A stretch of DNA of 64,000 nucleotides from Bacillota bacterium (lineage in GTDB: Bacteria; Bacillota; Clostridia; Acetivibrionales; JAEZXR01): the NCBI GenBank assembly GCA_023419605.1, contig JAEZXR010000086.1, positions 62,001-126,000 of the forward strand. Reading direction: 5' to 3'. The position numbers and the translations under genes were made by a program. This document shows positions 61,813 to 64,000 of the stretch, piece by piece. How positions within the stretch are numbered: the first letter of the stretch is position 1; the number at the start of each line of letters is the position of its first letter. The notes beneath the pieces are model-generated. The model did not search any database, was not told where the DNA came from, and worked only from the letters and a program-made list of their open reading frames with translations.

Positions 61813-61842
61813 TTTTACAAGAGTTTAATTTTCAGATCACTC
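61813..61842 (+). repeat. 30-bp repeat, copy 2
   Basis: TTTTACAAGAGTTTAATTTT followed by CAGATCACTC, 29 of 30 bases identical to 51639-51668. Here it lies in non-coding sequence just before the TATAAT elements (61852-61870) of the ykuK leader. Confidence 0.7.
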
Positions 61843-61902
61843 ATTTTATGATATAATAATAGTATATAATAAGTAAGGAGACTGTTGGGGAGGAGATATG
61901 AT

Positions 61903-62013
61903 ATGGGTTATCGAGAGATACAATGCAATATACGGTATATTTTGAGATGGCGCATATTCCCTGCTGCCTGTAAAAGCAGTCTGAAAATTGAAATGGAATC
62001 AGTATCCCTGTGA
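61903..62013 (+). CDS. 36-codon leader ORF before the YkuK-like gene
   Basis: The ATG follows GGGGAGGAG with a 9-base spacer; it reads MGYREIQCNIRYILRWRIFP and ends ESVSL. Its stop codon TGA (62011-62013) lies inside the ascending arm of the terminator hairpin that follows, so ribosomes finishing it would disrupt that hairpin. Arginine and isoleucine are frequent but there is no run of a single amino acid. A leader peptide is inferred; ATG 61898 gives a competing 15-codon ORF. Confidence 0.4.
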   Translation: MGYREIQCNIRYILRWRIFPAACKSSLKIEMESVSL

Positions 62014-62035
62014 CTTATGTCACAGGGATTTTTTG
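62004..62035 (+). terminator. Terminator/attenuator immediately upstream of the YkuK-like gene
   Basis: ATCCCTGTGAC pairs exactly with GTCACAGGGAT across TTAT and is followed by TTTTTT. It lies about 20 bases before the ATG, within the leader, so read-through is needed for expression. Confidence 0.85.
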
Positions 62036-62054
62036 CTATTTGGAGGTGACTATT

Positions 62055-62582
62055 ATGGTTGTAGGAAATATGATAGCGATTGATGAAAAGACAGAGTTTA
62101 GAAGCCTTTCCGCCTGTTACTCCTCTTTTGAGGAAGTATACGAAGCCATTCTTGGATTTATGCGAAGCGATACGAAAAGCTCTTACAGAATATCCATCGG
62201 TACGGATTCACAGGTGGCGGGAAAAACCGTATTTGTGACGTGCATTCATGTGCACAGAATCGGAAAAGGTGCTATTGGTTTTCTCCATCGAACCGAGTTT
62301 CAGAGGCCGGTCAAGAATCTGAGAGAGAAAATATATCTGGAAACCTGCACCAGTCTCCAACTAGCCTATCTTTTTAATGAAGAAAAGATGAATGAAATTT
62401 ATAAAGCAGTGGGACCTAAAGTGGATTTTGAATTTCATATCGATATTGGAGTGAAGGGACAGACAAAGACGCTCATCAGTGAAATGGTGGGTATGACAAA
62501 AGGAATCGGCTTTGTACCTAAAATCAAGCCGGACAGCTACTGCGCCAGCAGCTTTGCCAACAGGTACACCAAAGCCATGTAA
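62055..62582 (+). CDS. YkuK-like (DUF458) RNase H-fold protein
   Basis: 175 residues from the ATG preceded by GGAGGTG. SYRISIGTDSQVAGKTVFVTCIHVHRIGKGA and FEFHIDIGVKGQTKTLISEMVGMTKGIGF are the conserved YkuK blocks; D of GTDSQ and D of HIDIG fit an RNase H-like acidic pair. Function unknown, presumably a nuclease-fold protein linked in some genomes to sporulation or stress. Preceded by a leader ORF and intrinsic terminator; followed by a large bidirectional terminator. Confidence 0.82.
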   Translation: MVVGNMIAIDEKTEFRSLSACYSSFEEVYEAILGFMRSDTKSSYRISIGTDSQVAGKTVFVTCIHVHRIGKGAIGFLHRTEFQRPVKNLREKIYLETCTSLQLAYLFNEEKMNEIYKAVGPKVDFEFHIDIGVKGQTKTLISEMVGMTKGIGFVPKIKPDSYCASSFANRYTKAM

Positions 62583-62639
62583 ATAGGGTAGCAGGGCAAG
62601 GGTGGAGAAGAAGGAACTGCCAGCCAACGACATCGTAAG

Positions 62640-62708
62640 AAAATCAAAAGGAGAGGTCTCTTGACTGATGTGACTTCATCAGTCAAGAGACCTCTCCTTT
62701 TGATTTTT
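62640..62708. terminator. Long bidirectional terminator
   Basis: About 31 exactly complementary bases on each side (AAAATCAAAAGGAGAGG... and ...CCTCTCCTTTTGATTTT) around TGACTT, followed by T on both strands; between the YkuK-like gene and hcp. Confidence 0.9.
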
Positions 62709-62719
62709 TATTATACGAA

Positions 62720-64000
62720 TTATCCCAGCATTGCCTTCAGGTCATCCTGTGCATTTTCAGTGAGCTTCAGGTTAAAGGTCTGCTGCAATACATTGATTAC
62801 ACCAGGGGAGAGGAATTCCGGAGCTTTTGGTCCAATGCGGATATCCTGGATTCCGAGGCTGAACAATCCGAGGAGAATAGCCACAGCCTTCTGTTCAAAC
62901 CATGACAATACGATGGACAATGGCAGTTCGTTGACAGAGCAGTTGAATGCATCTGCAAGAGCCAGAGCGATCTTCACACCGGAGCCGGAGTTGTTGCACT
63001 GACCGAGGTCAATGTAACGCGGAATGTTGGTTCCGGGTACTGTACCGTAGTCATGGTCATTGAAGCGGAATTTACCGCAGGAAGTCGTCAGAATTACGCA
63101 ATTTTCAGGCAAGGACAGAGCCAGTTCTCTGTAGTATTCGCCGCCCTTTCCAGGTGCATCGCAGCCTGCGATTACGAAAAATCTCTTGATTTTTCCGGCT
63201 TTTACAGCATCAATGATTTCCGGCGCGATGGACAGCACAGTTTCGTGGTGGAAACCGGTGGTCAATGTCTTGTCGGACTTTACACTGGCAGCAGGCAGTG
63301 ACAGTGCTTTTTCAATCAGTGCGGTAAAGTCGTCATTTTCAATTTTCTTAACGCCCTCAAGACCTGCTACATCATAAGAGAAGAAACGGTCGAAGTAGGT
63401 TCCCTTGATGGGCATGAGGCAGTTTGTGGTACCGAGAATAGCGCCTGGGAATTCTTCGAAAACTTTTCTTTGATCGTACCATGCCTTACCTACATTACCC
63501 TTCAGGTGAGGATATTTCTTCAGCTCAGGATATCCATGGGCCGGAAGCATTTCAGAGTGGGTATAGATGTTGATACCTTTTCCTTCAGTCTGCTTCAATA
63601 ACTCCTGGAGAGCAAGCAGGTTATGGCCTGTTACCAGGATGCAGTGGCCTTCCACCTGGTCTTCCGACACAGTTACAGGCTGTGGAATTCCAAGCTTTGA
63701 AGTGTGGGCTTTGTCAAGAAGATCCATTACTTTTACTGTAGCAGTACCTACTCTTAGTGCCATTTCTATATGTTCATTTAAATTAAAGTTTGAGTTTGTC
63801 AAAGTCATGTAAAGTGCTTCGTGTGTAATTTTATCCACTTCAGGATCTGTAAAGCCCAGTTGTCTTGCATGGGTAGCATACGCTGATACACCCTTCAAAC
63901 CGAAGATAATAGTATCCTGGAGGCTTGCGATATTTTCATCCTTACCGCAAACACCTACTTTTGTACAGCCGCCTGTTGGACATTGTTCACATTGATAACA
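62720..64000 (-). CDS. hcp: Hybrid-cluster protein (hydroxylamine reductase), 5' end outside the window
   Basis: The frame stays open to the right edge. The N-terminal part at the edge reads CYQCEQCPTGGCTKVGVCGKDEN, the four-cysteine iron-sulfur motif; the true start is a few codons outside. Further on: VTGHNLLAL, LPAHGYPELKKYPHLKGN, FPGAILGTTNCLMP, FFVIAGCDAPGKGGEYY, VILTTSCGKFRFND, DLGQCNNSGSGVKIALALADAF and the Glu/Cys ligands of the hybrid Fe-S-O cluster. Reduces hydroxylamine and/or nitric oxide in anaerobes, cytoplasmic. Highly biased codon use. Confidence 0.95.
   Translation of the reverse strand, partial: CYQCEQCPTGGCTKVGVCGKDENIASLQDTIIFGLKGVSAYATHARQLGFTDPEVDKITHEALYMTLTNSNFNLNEHIEMALRVGTATVKVMDLLDKAHTSKLGIPQPVTVSEDQVEGHCILVTGHNLLALQELLKQTEGKGINIYTHSEMLPAHGYPELKKYPHLKGNVGKAWYDQRKVFEEFPGAILGTTNCLMPIKGTYFDRFFSYDVAGLEGVKKIENDDFTALIEKALSLPAASVKSDKTLTTGFHHETVLSIAPEIIDAVKAGKIKRFFVIAGCDAPGKGGEYYRELALSLPENCVILTTSCGKFRFNDHDYGTVPGTNIPRYIDLGQCNNSGSGVKIALALADAFNCSVNELPLSIVLSWFEQKAVAILLGLFSLGIQDIRIGPKAPEFLSPGVINVLQQTFNLKLTENAQDDLKAMLG

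Overview
The window reads as the chromosome of a low-to-mid GC, Gram-positive, probably anaerobic member of the Clostridia that lives on plant and other complex carbohydrates. This is an inference from lipoprotein-anchored ABC sugar binders, YesM/YesN-type two-component pairs, a cyclic-di-AMP riboswitch ahead of a LysM cell-wall hydrolase, PadR and DtxR regulators, a hybrid-cluster protein, and strong AGGAGG-type ribosome binding sites throughout. No rRNA, tRNA, CRISPR array or complete insertion sequence was seen.

Layout. 1-5.5 kb: an AT-rich accessory island with the 3' end of an Rhs/YD-repeat polymorphic toxin, its probable immunity gene, and a string of small cassette-like genes (DUF7336-like, unknown, HicB-like, HEAT repeat). 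5.7-6.3 kb: a MntR/DtxR-type regulator facing a 25-residue membrane peptide. 6.6-12.5 kb: a LacI regulator, a perfect LacI-type operator and a sugar-oxidation cluster (FucU mutarotase, two MDR dehydrogenases, amidohydrolase lactonase, TIM-barrel isomerase) suggesting a non-phosphorylating deoxyhexose route. 12.7-18.4 kb: LrgAB, a GH42 beta-galactosidase on the minus strand, a small Cys-cluster protein and a DHA2 efflux pump. 18.7-25.2 kb: nucleoside uptake (BMP lipoprotein and ABC transporter) with deoC and udk. 25.4-32.5 kb: ABC-F protein, UbiA prenyltransferase, beta-propeller lactonase, PAS histidine kinase, methylglyoxal synthase and riboswitch-controlled LysM/SleB hydrolase. 32.7-36.2 kb: DUF4153 membrane protein, HAD phosphatase, nitroreductase. 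36.3-46.1 kb: a complete galactose module: YesN/YesM pair, a sugar-binding lipoprotein overlapping the kinase gene, MglBAC transporter and GalM.

46.1-46.6 kb holds what I consider the most interesting item. A 50-residue membrane peptide has its own promoter and a LexA-type box. Its untranslated leader can fold over the ribosome binding site. A divergently oriented promoter and terminator define a short antisense RNA over the 3' end. This is the architecture of a type I toxin-antitoxin pair under SOS control, analogous to TisB/IstR but in a Firmicute.

46.6-51.7 kb: DinB-like protein, a hairpin-rich non-coding stretch, a PadR - DUF1700/DUF4097 - S41 peptidase operon on the minus strand, and a MYG1-family protein. 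52-61.7 kb: an arabinan module with binding lipoprotein and two permeases (no ATPase), a GH43 arabinofuranosidase-like enzyme, a YesM/YesN pair and a secreted propeller protein with an AbfB arabinose-binding domain. 61.8-64 kb: YkuK-like RNase H-fold protein behind a leader ORF and terminator, and the 3' part of hcp running off the window.

Start codons were reassigned by ribosome-binding-site position in many cases. Functions rest on reading motifs by eye; no database search was possible.
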